From the NCBI GenBank assembly GCA_020442225.1, contig JAGRKR010000133.1, positions 1 to 6,048 of the forward strand: a DNA stretch of 6,048 nt, written 5' to 3'. Below are positions 1 through 5,942 of this stretch, piece by piece; positions within the stretch are counted from its first letter, which is position 1, and the number at the start of each line of letters is the position of its first letter. The notes beneath the pieces were generated by a model. The model saw nothing but the letters and a program-made list of their open reading frames with translations, had not been told where the DNA came from and did not search any database. The position numbers were made by a program, and so were the translations under genes. Source of the stretch: Hyphomicrobiaceae bacterium (lineage in GTDB: Bacteria > Pseudomonadota > Alphaproteobacteria > Rhizobiales > Hyphomicrobiaceae).

Positions 1-1269
1 CGCCTTGGCCTGCTTCGGCTCTGTGGCGCCGTGCTGCTTGATCTCGGCGATCTCGGCCTCGCCGTAGCCGAGCACGTCGCGCAGGATCTCGTCGGTGTGC
101 TCGCCGAGCAGCGGCGAGCGGATCACCTCCGCCGGACTGTCGGAAAGCTTGATCGGATTGCCAACCGAGAGATACGGCCCACGCGTCGGATGCGCCACCT
201 CGACGAGCGTACCCGTCTCACGCAGCGACCGATCCTCCGCAAGCTCCTTCATCGACAGGATCGGGCCGCAGGGAATGTCGTAGCGGTTGAGGATGTCCAT
301 CGCCTCGAGCTTGCTCTTCGTCATCGTCCAGCGCTCGATCCGCTCGAAGATCTCGTTGAGACGCGGCAGGCGCGCGGCGGGCGTCGCATAGTCGGGATCG
401 GTCTTCCACTCCGGCTCGCCGATGACGTCGCAGATCGCCTTCCAGACCGGCGCCTGCGTGATGAAGTAGAGATAGGCGTCGGGGTCCTGCTCCCAGCCCT
501 TGCACTTCAGGATGCGGCCCGGCTGACCGCCGCCGGAATCGTTGCCCGCGCGCGGCACCGCCGCCCCGAACGCCACGCCCTCCGAGAACTGGCTGTACTC
601 CTTGAGCGGGCCGTGTGCGAGGCGCTGCTGGTCGCGCAGCTTGACGCGGCACAGATTGAGCACGCCGTCCTGCATGGCGCAGGTCACGCGCTGCCCCTTG
701 CCGGAGTGCGTGCGCTGGTAGAGCGCCGTGACGATGCCGAGCGCCAGGTGCAGACCCGTGCCGCTGTCGCCGATCTGAGCCCCGGTCACCAGCGGCGGAC
801 CGTCGCGAAAGCCCGTCGTCGAGGCCGAGCCGCCCGCGCACTGCGCCACGTTCTCGTAGACCTTGCAGTCCTGATACGGACCGGGACCGAACCCCTTGAT
901 CGAGGCGTAGATCATGCGCGGGTTGAGCTCCTGGATGCGCTCCCACGTCAGCCCCATGCGATCGAGCACGCCGGGGCCGAAGTTCTCGACCAGCACGTCG
1001 CAGGTCCTGACCAGTCGCTCCAGCACCTCCTTGCCCTTGGCGTTCTTGGTGTCGAGCGTGATCGAGCGCTTGTTGTGGTTCAGCATGGTGAAATAGAGGC
1101 TGTCCACGTTCGGGATGTCCTGGAGCTGGCCGCGCGTGATGTCGCCGCTGCCCGGACGCTCCACCTTGATCACGTCGGCGCCGAACCAGGCCAGCAGCTG
1201 CGTGCAGGTCGGGCCGGACTGCACGTGCGTGAAATCGAGGATGCGTACGCCGTCGAGGGCCTTGGTCAT
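1..1269 (-). CDS. frc: Formyl-CoA:oxalate CoA-transferase (class III CoA-transferase), 3' end cut by window edge
   Basis: Transfers CoA from formyl-CoA to oxalate, giving oxalyl-CoA and formate, in the cytoplasm; it supplies the substrate of the Oxc encoded upstream. The frame is open from ATG at 1269 to base 1, giving 423 residues without a stop; the family is about 416-428 residues, so only a few residues are probably missing. It reads as a class III (CaiB/BaiF) CoA-transferase. Visible family marks are Gln17 in FTHVQSGPT, the segment [20 protein letters not shown] (about 55-74), [13 protein letters not shown] (95-107), the catalytic aspartate as Asp168 in [10 protein letters not shown] (Asp169 in the Oxalobacter enzyme), the glycine loop SGGGQPG (245-251), and [11 protein letters not shown] near the C terminus. 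Residue 48 is Gln, as in E. coli YfdW, where Oxalobacter Frc has Trp. A GGAG lies 11 bases before the ATG. The gene follows the PaiB-like gene by 33 bases, so it is probably co-transcribed. The recognition is from remembered family sequences, and I consider it secure. Confidence 0.95.
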   Translation of the reverse strand, partial: MTKALDGVRILDFTHVQSGPTCTQLLAWFGADVIKVERPGSGDITRGQLQDIPNVDSLYFTMLNHNKRSITLDTKNAKGKEVLERLVRTCDVLVENFGPGVLDRMGLTWERIQELNPRMIYASIKGFGPGPYQDCKVYENVAQCAGGSASTTGFRDGPPLVTGAQIGDSGTGLHLALGIVTALYQRTHSGKGQRVTCAMQDGVLNLCRVKLRDQQRLAHGPLKEYSQFSEGVAFGAAVPRAGNDSGGGQPGRILKCKGWEQDPDAYLYFITQAPVWKAICDVIGEPEWKTDPDYATPAARLPRLNEIFERIERWTMTKSKLEAMDILNRYDIPCGPILSMKELAEDRSLRETGTLVEVAHPTRGPYLSVGNPIKLSDSPAEVIRSPLLGEHTDEILRDVLGYGEAEIAEIKQHGATEPKQAKA

Positions 1270-1302
1270 GAGGGTAAGCTCTCCGTCTGGATCAGGTGGT
1301 TT

Positions 1303-1950
1303 TCATGATGGCTTGGATTTCGTCATGCGCTCGCCGACGAGGCGGGACATGGCCTGGGATTGCGGGCCTGCGGAGGCAAGGCCGTCACGCACACCGGCGC
1401 GGTCGGCGTCGTCGCGGTTCTGGCTGACCTTCCATTTCCCTTCGATGCGGGCGATCGGAATCTCGATGCCGACGATGCCGCGGATCTGGGTGGCGACATA
1501 CGCCTCGGGCGCGTCGCTCACGGCCCACGGCTCGGCGCGCGGCTCCTCGTGCATCCCGGTCAACGCCTCGACTTGCGCGCGCAGCCACGCGGCGTCCTGG
1601 ATGACGCGGGGCGCACCCCAGACGTGCACCGTCGCGTAGTTCCAGGTCGGCACGACCTTGCCGGTCTCGCGCTTGGACGCATACCACGAGGGCGTGATGT
1701 AGTGCTCCGCGCCCTGGAAGAGGACCAGGCATTCGGAGGCGTCCTGCAGGAGCTTCCAGTGCGGATTGGCGCGCGCCATGTGACAGCGCAGCGTGCCGAG
1801 CAGCCCCGAGGCGGGGTCGAGCACGAACGGAATGGGATCGGCGACGAGCCCTTGCGCGCCGCACGACACGAGCATGGCGAGCGGATGACGCCGGATGAGC
1901 TCGTGTTGTACGTCGAGCCGCTCCTCGCGGAAGTGCGCTGGCTGATACAT
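1303..1950 (-). CDS. PaiB-family FMN-binding negative transcriptional regulator-like protein
   Basis: The product is 215 residues, the normal length for the PaiB / FMN_bind_2 family, which adopts a split-barrel flavin-binding fold like pyridoxamine-phosphate oxidases. Family marks in order: N-terminal MYQPAHF, HMARANPHW (57-65), the block HYITPSWYASK (83-93), VPTWNYATVHVWG (100-112), and a C-terminal GIEIPIARIEGKWKVSQNR (161-179). In Bacillus subtilis PaiB is linked to repression of sporulation and protease genes, but many members have no known function and could be flavin- or heme-handling enzymes. No helix-turn-helix is evident, so direct DNA binding is uncertain. The ATG at 1950 matches the usual family N terminus, although the upstream sequence has only a weak purine stretch (GAAGAAAG) and no clear Shine-Dalgarno. 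It sits between oxc (66 bases upstream) and frc (33 bases downstream) on the same strand, which implies co-expression with oxalate catabolism. The family call is secure; the biological role is unknown. Confidence 0.9.
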   Translation of the reverse strand: MYQPAHFREERLDVQHELIRRHPLAMLVSCGAQGLVADPIPFVLDPASGLLGTLRCHMARANPHWKLLQDASECLVLFQGAEHYITPSWYASKRETGKVVPTWNYATVHVWGAPRVIQDAAWLRAQVEALTGMHEEPRAEPWAVSDAPEAYVATQIRGIVGIEIPIARIEGKWKVSQNRDDADRAGVRDGLASAGPQSQAMSRLVGERMTKSKPS

Positions 1951-1979
1951 GACGCTGCTTTCTTCAGGCGGCGCGCGAT

Positions 1980-2000
1980 CGCGGGGCTGGTGCGCCCGCG
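1980..2000 (-). repeat. GC-rich stem-loop in the oxc to paiB-like gap
   Basis: CGCGGG at 1980-1985 pairs with CCCGCG at 1995-2000 around a 9-base loop. Further GC-rich complementary blocks flank it (GGCGG/CCGCC and CGCGCG/CGCGCG on the minus strand), so most of the 66-base gap could fold. There is no T-run after it, so it does not look like an intrinsic terminator. It could tune processing or decay of the mRNA between oxc and the downstream genes, or be a by-product of base composition. Confidence 0.3.
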
Positions 2001-2016
2001 CGCGAGACCGCCGTGA

Positions 2017-3732
2017 TCACGCCTTCTTGCCCACCACGCTTTGTGGATTGAGGTTGCCGATACGGCCCGACTCCGTCCCCGACTTCTCGTCGATGATGGC
2101 GTTCACCAGCGTCGGCTTGCCGGACGCCATCGCCTCGCGCACGACGCGGGAGAGCTCGTCGGGTGAGGTCGCGGTGACGCCGACGCCGCCGAAAGCCTCG
2201 GCCATCAGGTCATAGCGCGAGCCCTTGACGAAGGTCGTCCAAGCCGGATCCGAGCCACCCGGATTGACGTCCGTGCCCCGATAGATGCCGTTGTTGTTGA
2301 AGACGACCACACAGATGGGGAGCTGATAGCGGCAGACCGTCTCGATCTCCATGCCGGAGAAGCCGAAGGCGCTGTCGCCGACGACGGCGAGCACGGGCTT
2401 GCCCGTCTCGATCGCCGCGGCCACCGAGTAGCCCATGCCGATGCCCATGACGCCCCAGGTACCGACGTCGATACGCTTGCGCGGCTCGTAGACGTCGATG
2501 ATGGAGCGGGCGAAATCAAGCGTGTTGGCGCCCTCGTTCACCAGGATGGTGTCGGGCTTCTCCTTGATGATCGCCTTCAGCACGCCGAGCGCGCCGTGAT
2601 AGTCCATCGGCACGTTGTTGTTCCTGAGCCGCGGCGCCATCTTGGCGATGTTACCTTCCGCCTTCTCGCGCACGCTCCGCGTCCACTCCGCAGGAGGCAG
2701 CGGCCAGTCCGCGCCCATCGCCGCCAGGAAAGCCGCCATGCACGAGGCGATGTCGCCGACCACGGGCGCGGCGATCTCGACGTTCGAATCCATCTCCTTG
2801 GGATCGATGTCGACGTGGATGAAGCGCTGTGTGCCGGCCGCCCCCCAGGTCTTGCCCTTGCCGTGCGAGAGCAGCCAGTTGAGACGCGCGCCGACGAGCA
2901 TCACGACGTCCGCCTCCTTCAGCACCAGCGAGCGCGCCGCACCGGCCGATTGCGGATGCGTGTCCGGCAACAGACCCTTGGCCATGCTCATCGGCAGGTA
3001 GGGCGCGCCGCTCTTCTCGACGAAGGCGCGGATGTCGGCATCGGCCTGCGCGTAGGCTGCTCCCTTGCCGAGAATGATGAGCGGCTTTTTCGCCGACTTG
3101 AGCACGTCGAGCGCGCGGGCGATGGCCTGCGGCGCCGGAATGTGCGCCGGTGCCGGATCGATCACCTTGACGAGCGAGCGCTTGCCGGCCTCTGCATCCA
3201 TCGCCTGCGCGAAGAGCTTGGCCGGCAGATCGAGATAGACGCCGCCGGGGCGCCCAGAGCAGGCGGCGCGGATCGCCCGCGCCACGGCGATGCCGATGTC
3301 GGCGGCATGCAGCACCCGGTAGGCCGCCTTGCACACGGGCTTGGCGACGGCGAGCTGGTCCATCTCCTCGTAGTCGCCCTGCTGCAGGTCGACCACCTCG
3401 CGCTCCGAAGAGCCCGAGATCAGGATCATCGGGAAGCAGTTGGTGGTCGCGTGCGCCAGCGCGTTGAGGCCGTTGAGGAAGCCGGGTGCGGAGACGGTCA
3501 GGCAGACGCCGGGCTTCTGCGTCAGATAGCCCGCGATGCTCGCCGCATAGCCGGCGTTCTGCTCATGCCGGAAGGCGATGACGCGCATGCCCATCGCCTG
3601 GGCGAGCCGGCCGAGGTCGGTGATGGGGATGCCCGGCACCCCGTAGATGGTGTCGATGCCGTTGAGCTTGAGTGCGTCGAGAACCAGATGGAAGCCATCC
3701 GTCAGGTTCTGCGTTTGCGTGTCCGACGCCAT
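2017..3732 (-). CDS. oxc: Oxalyl-CoA decarboxylase (thiamine-diphosphate dependent)
   Basis: Decarboxylates oxalyl-CoA to formyl-CoA and CO2 in the cytoplasm; the formyl-CoA feeds back to Frc. The 571-residue product is the family length (about 564-568 in E. coli YfdU and Oxalobacter Oxc). Domains in order are the N-terminal ThDP pyrimidine-binding domain (about 10-180), the central nucleotide-binding domain (about 200-340) that in the family binds the activator ADP, and the C-terminal pyrophosphate domain (about 375-550). Glu57 in [11 protein letters not shown] is the expected ThDP-activating glutamate (Glu56 in Oxalobacter). [10 protein letters not shown] contains Tyr121, equivalent to active-site Tyr120. 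The ThDP/Mg motif starts at GDSAFGFSG (452-460) and ends at NNNG (479-482). The C-terminal tail [12 protein letters not shown] carries the conserved Ser-Gly-Arg. The frame extends 97 codons upstream, but the conserved N terminus begins at MASDTQ, and GGGGAGAGG lies 7 bases (counted from GGAG) before ATG 3732. Stop at 2017-2019. Confidence 0.97.
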   Translation of the reverse strand: MASDTQTQNLTDGFHLVLDALKLNGIDTIYGVPGIPITDLGRLAQAMGMRVIAFRHEQNAGYAASIAGYLTQKPGVCLTVSAPGFLNGLNALAHATTNCFPMILISGSSEREVVDLQQGDYEEMDQLAVAKPVCKAAYRVLHAADIGIAVARAIRAACSGRPGGVYLDLPAKLFAQAMDAEAGKRSLVKVIDPAPAHIPAPQAIARALDVLKSAKKPLIILGKGAAYAQADADIRAFVEKSGAPYLPMSMAKGLLPDTHPQSAGAARSLVLKEADVVMLVGARLNWLLSHGKGKTWGAAGTQRFIHVDIDPKEMDSNVEIAAPVVGDIASCMAAFLAAMGADWPLPPAEWTRSVREKAEGNIAKMAPRLRNNNVPMDYHGALGVLKAIIKEKPDTILVNEGANTLDFARSIIDVYEPRKRIDVGTWGVMGIGMGYSVAAAIETGKPVLAVVGDSAFGFSGMEIETVCRYQLPICVVVFNNNGIYRGTDVNPGGSDPAWTTFVKGSRYDLMAEAFGGVGVTATSPDELSRVVREAMASGKPTLVNAIIDEKSGTESGRIGNLNPQSVVGKKA

Positions 3733-3736
3733 GCTG

Positions 3737-3745
3737 CCTCTCCCC
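3737..3745 (-). promoter_or_regulatory. Ribosome binding site of oxc
   Basis: The minus strand reads GGGGAGAGG here, with GGAG 7 bases from ATG 3732. It decides the start of oxc against the in-frame extension of 97 codons, whose sequence is not protein-like and overlaps the end of the GntR gene. Confidence 0.8.
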
Positions 3746-3826
3746 GTTGCCCTGCGAAGGGTCTGCCATTCGATCCCGGTCGGCCTGACGACGCGCGCTT
3801 CGAGGGCGCCCGCCTCACGCCGCCGC

Positions 3827-4513
3827 TCAATCCAGTGTGACGTAGCGCTCCACGTGATCGCGAAGACGCAGCGTATGCTCCCGTACGAGGCGCTCTGCGC
3901 GCTCGCCGTCGCGCGCCTCGAGGGCTGCGATGATGTCCTTGTGGTCGGCGATGGAGCGTCGCGCCCGGTCCGCCTCGAAGATCGTGCGCTGACGGATGGC
4001 GCGTACGTGCGTGAACAGGCCATCCGTGATGCTCGAGATCAGCCGACTGCCTGCAAGGCCGATGATCGCCTGGTGGAAGCGGATGTTGGCGTCGGAATAC
4101 TCGCCCATGCGCAACGCCACCTCGTCCGCCGTGAAGGCATCGACGTGATCGTGCAGGCGGGCGATCGCCTCCTGCGGCGCCGTGGCGGCCGCCAGCCGGG
4201 CCGCCATGCTCTCGAGGGCCGCCCAGACCGTGATCATCTCCACGATCTCGGCCTTCGTCTTGCGCACGATGTAGATGCCGCGGCGCGGCACGATGCGCAC
4301 CAGCCCCTCCTGGTCGAGCTGCGCCAGCGCCTCGCGCAAGGGCGTCCGACTGATGCCGAATTGCGCCGACAGCGCCCGCTCGTCGAGCCTGAGCTCGGCG
4401 TTGGCGTCGTAGATGCTCATGTTGGAGATGGCGGCCTTCAGCGCCTCATAGGTCCGCGACTTCAGGCTCTGGGTCTCCTCGATCGGCCGGATCTTCAGAA
4501 CAAGCTCGGACAT
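3827..4513 (-). CDS. GntR-family transcriptional regulator with FCD ligand-binding domain
   Basis: A probable local regulator of the oxalate genes. The 228-residue product has an N-terminal winged helix-turn-helix (about 15-85), with the typical GntR segments [32 protein letters not shown] and PRRGIYI, followed by an all-helical FCD domain (about 90-220) of the FadR subgroup. The FCD metal or ligand site appears intact: Asn143 (often Asp) four residues before His147 in NIRFH, His191 in IADHKDI and His213 in REHTLRL; the 22-residue spacing of the last two histidines fits the family. Such proteins usually sense small carboxylates, so oxalate, formate or a related acid is a reasonable but unproven ligand. 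I chose ATG 4513 because GGAGGA lies 9 bases upstream; the open frame reaches 38 codons further upstream but with no family-like sequence. Its stop is 94 bases before oxc, on the same strand, so it probably leads the operon and regulates itself. Confidence 0.93.
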   Translation of the reverse strand: MSELVLKIRPIEETQSLKSRTYEALKAAISNMSIYDANAELRLDERALSAQFGISRTPLREALAQLDQEGLVRIVPRRGIYIVRKTKAEIVEMITVWAALESMAARLAAATAPQEAIARLHDHVDAFTADEVALRMGEYSDANIRFHQAIIGLAGSRLISSITDGLFTHVRAIRQRTIFEADRARRSIADHKDIIAALEARDGERAERLVREHTLRLRDHVERYVTLD

Positions 4514-4522
4514 GAGGCGTGT

Positions 4523-4528
4523 TCCTCC
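4523..4528 (-). promoter_or_regulatory. Ribosome binding site of the GntR regulator
   Basis: The minus strand reads GGAGGA, 9 bases before ATG 4513. It is a near-perfect Shine-Dalgarno and supports this start over the longer in-frame ORF beginning at 4627, which would overlap the candidate promoter. Confidence 0.8.
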
Positions 4529-4565
4529 GCAAAGCGGGACGGCTGACAGGGGGACGTCGCTGAAA

Positions 4566-4581
4566 GTCTGGCATGCCATAC
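4566..4581. promoter_or_regulatory. Candidate operator palindrome upstream of the GntR-oxc operon
   Basis: The plus strand reads GTCTGGCATGCCATAC. The central ten bases TGGCATGCCA (4569-4578) are a perfect palindrome, and two more pairs match outside a single mismatched pair (4568/4579). Short TGG-N4-CCA type palindromes are typical of FadR-group GntR operators. It overlaps the proposed -10 element of the same region, as expected for repression. The assignment to the adjacent regulator is inference. Confidence 0.45.
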
Positions 4582-4603
4582 ACCAATGGCGGAGCGGCCG
4601 CAA
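4575..4603 (-). promoter_or_regulatory. Candidate sigma-70-type promoter for the GntR-oxc-paiB-frc operon
   Basis: On the minus strand a -35-like TTGCGG (4603-4598) is followed after 17 bases by TATGGC (4580-4575). Transcription would start near 4568, leaving a leader of about 55 bases before the GntR start codon. Spacing is ideal, but both hexamers are only moderate matches, so this is the best candidate in the gap and not a proven promoter. Confidence 0.4.
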
Positions 4604-4616
4604 GCAGGCCCGCTCC
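4591..4616. repeat. Inverted repeat between terC and the GntR gene
   Basis: GGAGCGG at 4591-4597 is complementary to CCGCTCC at 4610-4616, with a 12-base spacer. It covers the proposed -35 element. It could be a second regulator-binding site, or a hairpin that helps end terC transcription, although no T-run follows in the minus direction. No clear intrinsic terminator is seen anywhere between 4514 and 4679. Confidence 0.35.
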
Positions 4617-4679
4617 CCGGCAGGCATCGCCCAGCGAGACAGGCGCCGTCAGCCGCTGGCGGTCACCAAGAAGCCCGCC

Positions 4680-5450
4680 TCACTCCGCCGGTGTGCGATC
4701 TCTGCCGATCTCGGTCGCAGCGCGCGCTGCGCGGCGCTCGGCGGCCTGGATGAGCAACCAGCCGACCGTGAACGTGAACACCACGCCGGCTGCGGCAGCG
4801 GCCCAGCGCAGGATGCCCGTCGTGACACCGAGAGTTGCAGCGGCGCTCTCGAGCGCGGGCCGCAACGCCGGCTCGCTGGCGATAAGATCGGCGGAGATCC
4901 AGCCGAGCAGACCCGAACCGAGCCAGATGAAGATCGGAAAGCGGTCGATCAGTCCGAGAATGAGCGAACTGCCGAAGATGATGAGCGGGATCGACAGCGC
5001 AATGCCGAAGGCAATCAGCGCCACGTTGCCCTTCGAGGCCGCCGCGATGGCAATGACGTTGTCGAGGCTCATCAGCACGTCGGCCATGGCCACGGTCAGC
5101 ACGGCGCGCAGCAGTGTGTCGTGACCGCGGATCTCCGGGGCCTGTCCGCCCTCGTCCTCGATCAGCAGCTTGACCGCGATCCAGAGCAGGAGAAGACCGC
5201 CGACCAGCTTCAGATAGGGGATGGCCAGAAGCTGCGTGATGGTGCCGGCAAAGATGATGCGCAGGACGATCGCCACGACGCAGCCGAGGATGATGCCCAT
5301 GCGCCGCTGGTTGTCCGGAAGGCTGCGGCACGCCAAGGCGATGACGACGGCATTGTCACCGGACAGGATGAGGTCGATCCAGATGATCTGCAGGATGGAC
5401 AGGCCAAGCGGCCCCATCTCGGCAGCAAACGCAGTGATATCAGCGAACAT
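4680..5450 (-). CDS. TerC-family integral membrane protein, YjbE-like
   Basis: The 256-residue, mostly hydrophobic product has about seven membrane segments (near 15-41, 52-76, 79-97, 112-138, 143-167, 172-192 and 215-236) and a charged, Arg-rich cytoplasmic tail. It carries the family's two related intramembrane motifs: DLILSGDNAVVIALA (26-40) and DVLMSLDNVIAIAAA (124-138), each with Asp, Ser and an Asp-Asn pair, which reflect the internal duplication of the family. The TerC/Alx/YjbE group is associated with metal export, mainly manganese, and tellurite or pH stress; some members work on metal loading of exoenzymes. The substrate here cannot be read from sequence. ATG 5450 is supported by GAGGAA 10 bases upstream and by the sequence MFADITAFAAEMG leading into the first membrane helix. 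Its stop lies 166 bases before the GntR start, on the same strand, and it is probably transcribed separately from the oxalate operon. Confidence 0.92.
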   Translation of the reverse strand: MFADITAFAAEMGPLGLSILQIIWIDLILSGDNAVVIALACRSLPDNQRRMGIILGCVVAIVLRIIFAGTITQLLAIPYLKLVGGLLLLWIAVKLLIEDEGGQAPEIRGHDTLLRAVLTVAMADVLMSLDNVIAIAAASKGNVALIAFGIALSIPLIIFGSSLILGLIDRFPIFIWLGSGLLGWISADLIASEPALRPALESAAATLGVTTGILRWAAAAAGVVFTFTVGWLLIQAAERRAARAATEIGRDRTPAE

Positions 5451-5460
5451 GCCGGCCTAG

Positions 5461-5466
5461 TTCCTC
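5461..5466 (-). promoter_or_regulatory. Ribosome binding site of terC
   Basis: The minus strand reads GAGGAA, 10 bases before ATG 5450. It is slightly distant but is the only purine-rich site near the start, which itself fits the expected N terminus of the family. Confidence 0.55.
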
Positions 5467-5740
5467 GTGACGGTGCGCGGGCCGTGCCAGCGGAGCGGCA
5501 ACAACCCCCTGCGTTGAGCAGCCACGGCGACCATGCCCCGCCCCCCGTCCGACGACGAGGCGCCCGGGAGCCCGGGCCGCCGCCTGCCGGCGGGAAGCCG
5601 TAGCGGCGCACCGCTCGTCCCGTCAGCTTCATGGGAACACGCTCGCTCGATCCACCCGAGCGCTGTCGGCACGTCAGGCCTGTTTCCCCCGTGGCTCACA
5701 GATAAGTGAAATCGCGCCGCCATGCCAGTAGCGGCAAATG

Positions 5741-5764
5741 AAAAACTGCCTCTCTCGAGGCGTT
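5741..5764 (-). terminator. Intrinsic terminator-like hairpin upstream of terC
   Basis: On the minus strand GCCTC (5761-5757) pairs with GAGGC (5752-5748) around the GNRA-type loop GAGA. Outer AAC can pair with GTT if one A bulges, and a run of five T (5745-5741) follows. It is directional: the plus strand has the A-run before the stem and no T-run after it. No coding gene ends just before it in the window, so it would act on a leader or a short RNA running toward terC. The stem is short, so the call is moderate. Confidence 0.4.
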
Positions 5765-5815
5765 CCGGGGTCGCACTTTGGCTGTCGGCGCATGCCTTAA
5801 GGCTCAATCCGGCCT
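5741..5815 (-). ncRNA. Possible small RNA or attenuated leader upstream of terC
   Basis: A -10-like TATAAA (5826-5821) lies 17 bases after a weak -35-like TTATTA on the minus strand. Initiation near 5815 and the hairpin with T-run ending at 5741 would define an RNA of about 75 nt. It contains the palindrome GCCTTAAGGC, which could form a second small stem. No known RNA family is recognised. It could also be the first part of a long terC leader in which termination is conditional. This is inference from signal order only. Confidence 0.2.
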
Positions 5816-5820
5816 CGTCG

Positions 5821-5848
5821 TTTATAGGGATGACAACCTCGTATAATA
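5821..5848. promoter_or_regulatory. AT-rich promoter-like island with -10 hexamers on both strands
   Basis: The plus strand has a perfect TATAAT at 5842-5847, and the minus strand has TATAAA at 5826-5821, within about 28 bases of unusually AT-rich sequence for this GC-rich window. Neither has a strong -35 at the right distance: the plus-strand candidate near 5819-5824 is CGTTTA, and the minus-strand one is TTATTA at a 17-base spacing. It is probably the control region for minus-strand transcription toward terC and perhaps for a divergent plus-strand gene. Confidence 0.35.
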
Positions 5849-5856
5849 AGGAGGCA

Positions 5857-5879
5857 CCGGTCGCGGTTTCCGCGATCGG
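5857..5879. repeat. Strong hairpin next to the AT-rich island
   Basis: TCGCGG (5861-5866) and CCGCGA (5870-5875) are exact inverted repeats around TTT. The stem extends outward to ten pairs if one G-T wobble is allowed (5857-5860 with 5876-5879). If TATAAT at 5842 is used, this hairpin would lie almost at the 5' end of the plus-strand transcript; on the minus strand it lies upstream of the candidate promoter. There is no adjacent T-run on either strand, so it is not a standard terminator. Confidence 0.4.
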
Positions 5880-5942
5880 CGGTGGTCTTCCGCGCGGTCT
5901 CGGCCTCACTGCGCCCGTAAAGCCGAGAGCGTGATCGACGTG

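Noticed and set aside
31..1308. A 425-codon plus-strand open frame antisense to frc
   Set aside because: It mirrors the G/C third-position bias of frc, and its translation is rich in Arg, Leu, Ala and His with no recognisable domain, while frc on the other strand matches its family along its whole length.
2596..3840. A 414-codon plus-strand open frame antisense to oxc
   Set aside because: Arg/His-rich composition typical of shadow frames; oxc on the minus strand is unmistakable.
3733..4023. Longer oxc product starting 97 codons upstream
   Set aside because: The extra residues overlap the GntR gene and are Ser/Arg-rich without family similarity; ATG 3732 has a good ribosome binding site and the conserved N terminus.
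4514..4627. Longer GntR product starting at 4627
   Set aside because: The extra 38 residues are not GntR-like and would cover the candidate promoter and operator; ATG 4513 has GGAGGA at 9 bases.
4512..5603. A 363-codon plus-strand open frame over terC and its flanks
   Set aside because: Highly charged, low-complexity Asp/Gln/Arg-rich translation produced by the complement of hydrophobic TerC codons.
5744..5766. EcfG-type promoter (GGAAC ... GTT) on the minus strand
   Set aside because: GGAAC is present, but the spacing to AGTT is 14 bases, short of the usual 16-18, and these bases are better explained as part of the terminator-like stem.
5451..5820. yybP-ykoY manganese riboswitch in the terC leader
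   Set aside because: Expected because TerC relatives often have it, but neither the GGGGAGTAG nor the CAAGACC box is present on the minus strand; only isolated G-runs are seen.
5830..5934. A 34-residue plus-strand ORF from ATG 5830
   Set aside because: No ribosome binding site before the ATG, and it runs through the TATAAT and hairpin; no recognisable product.
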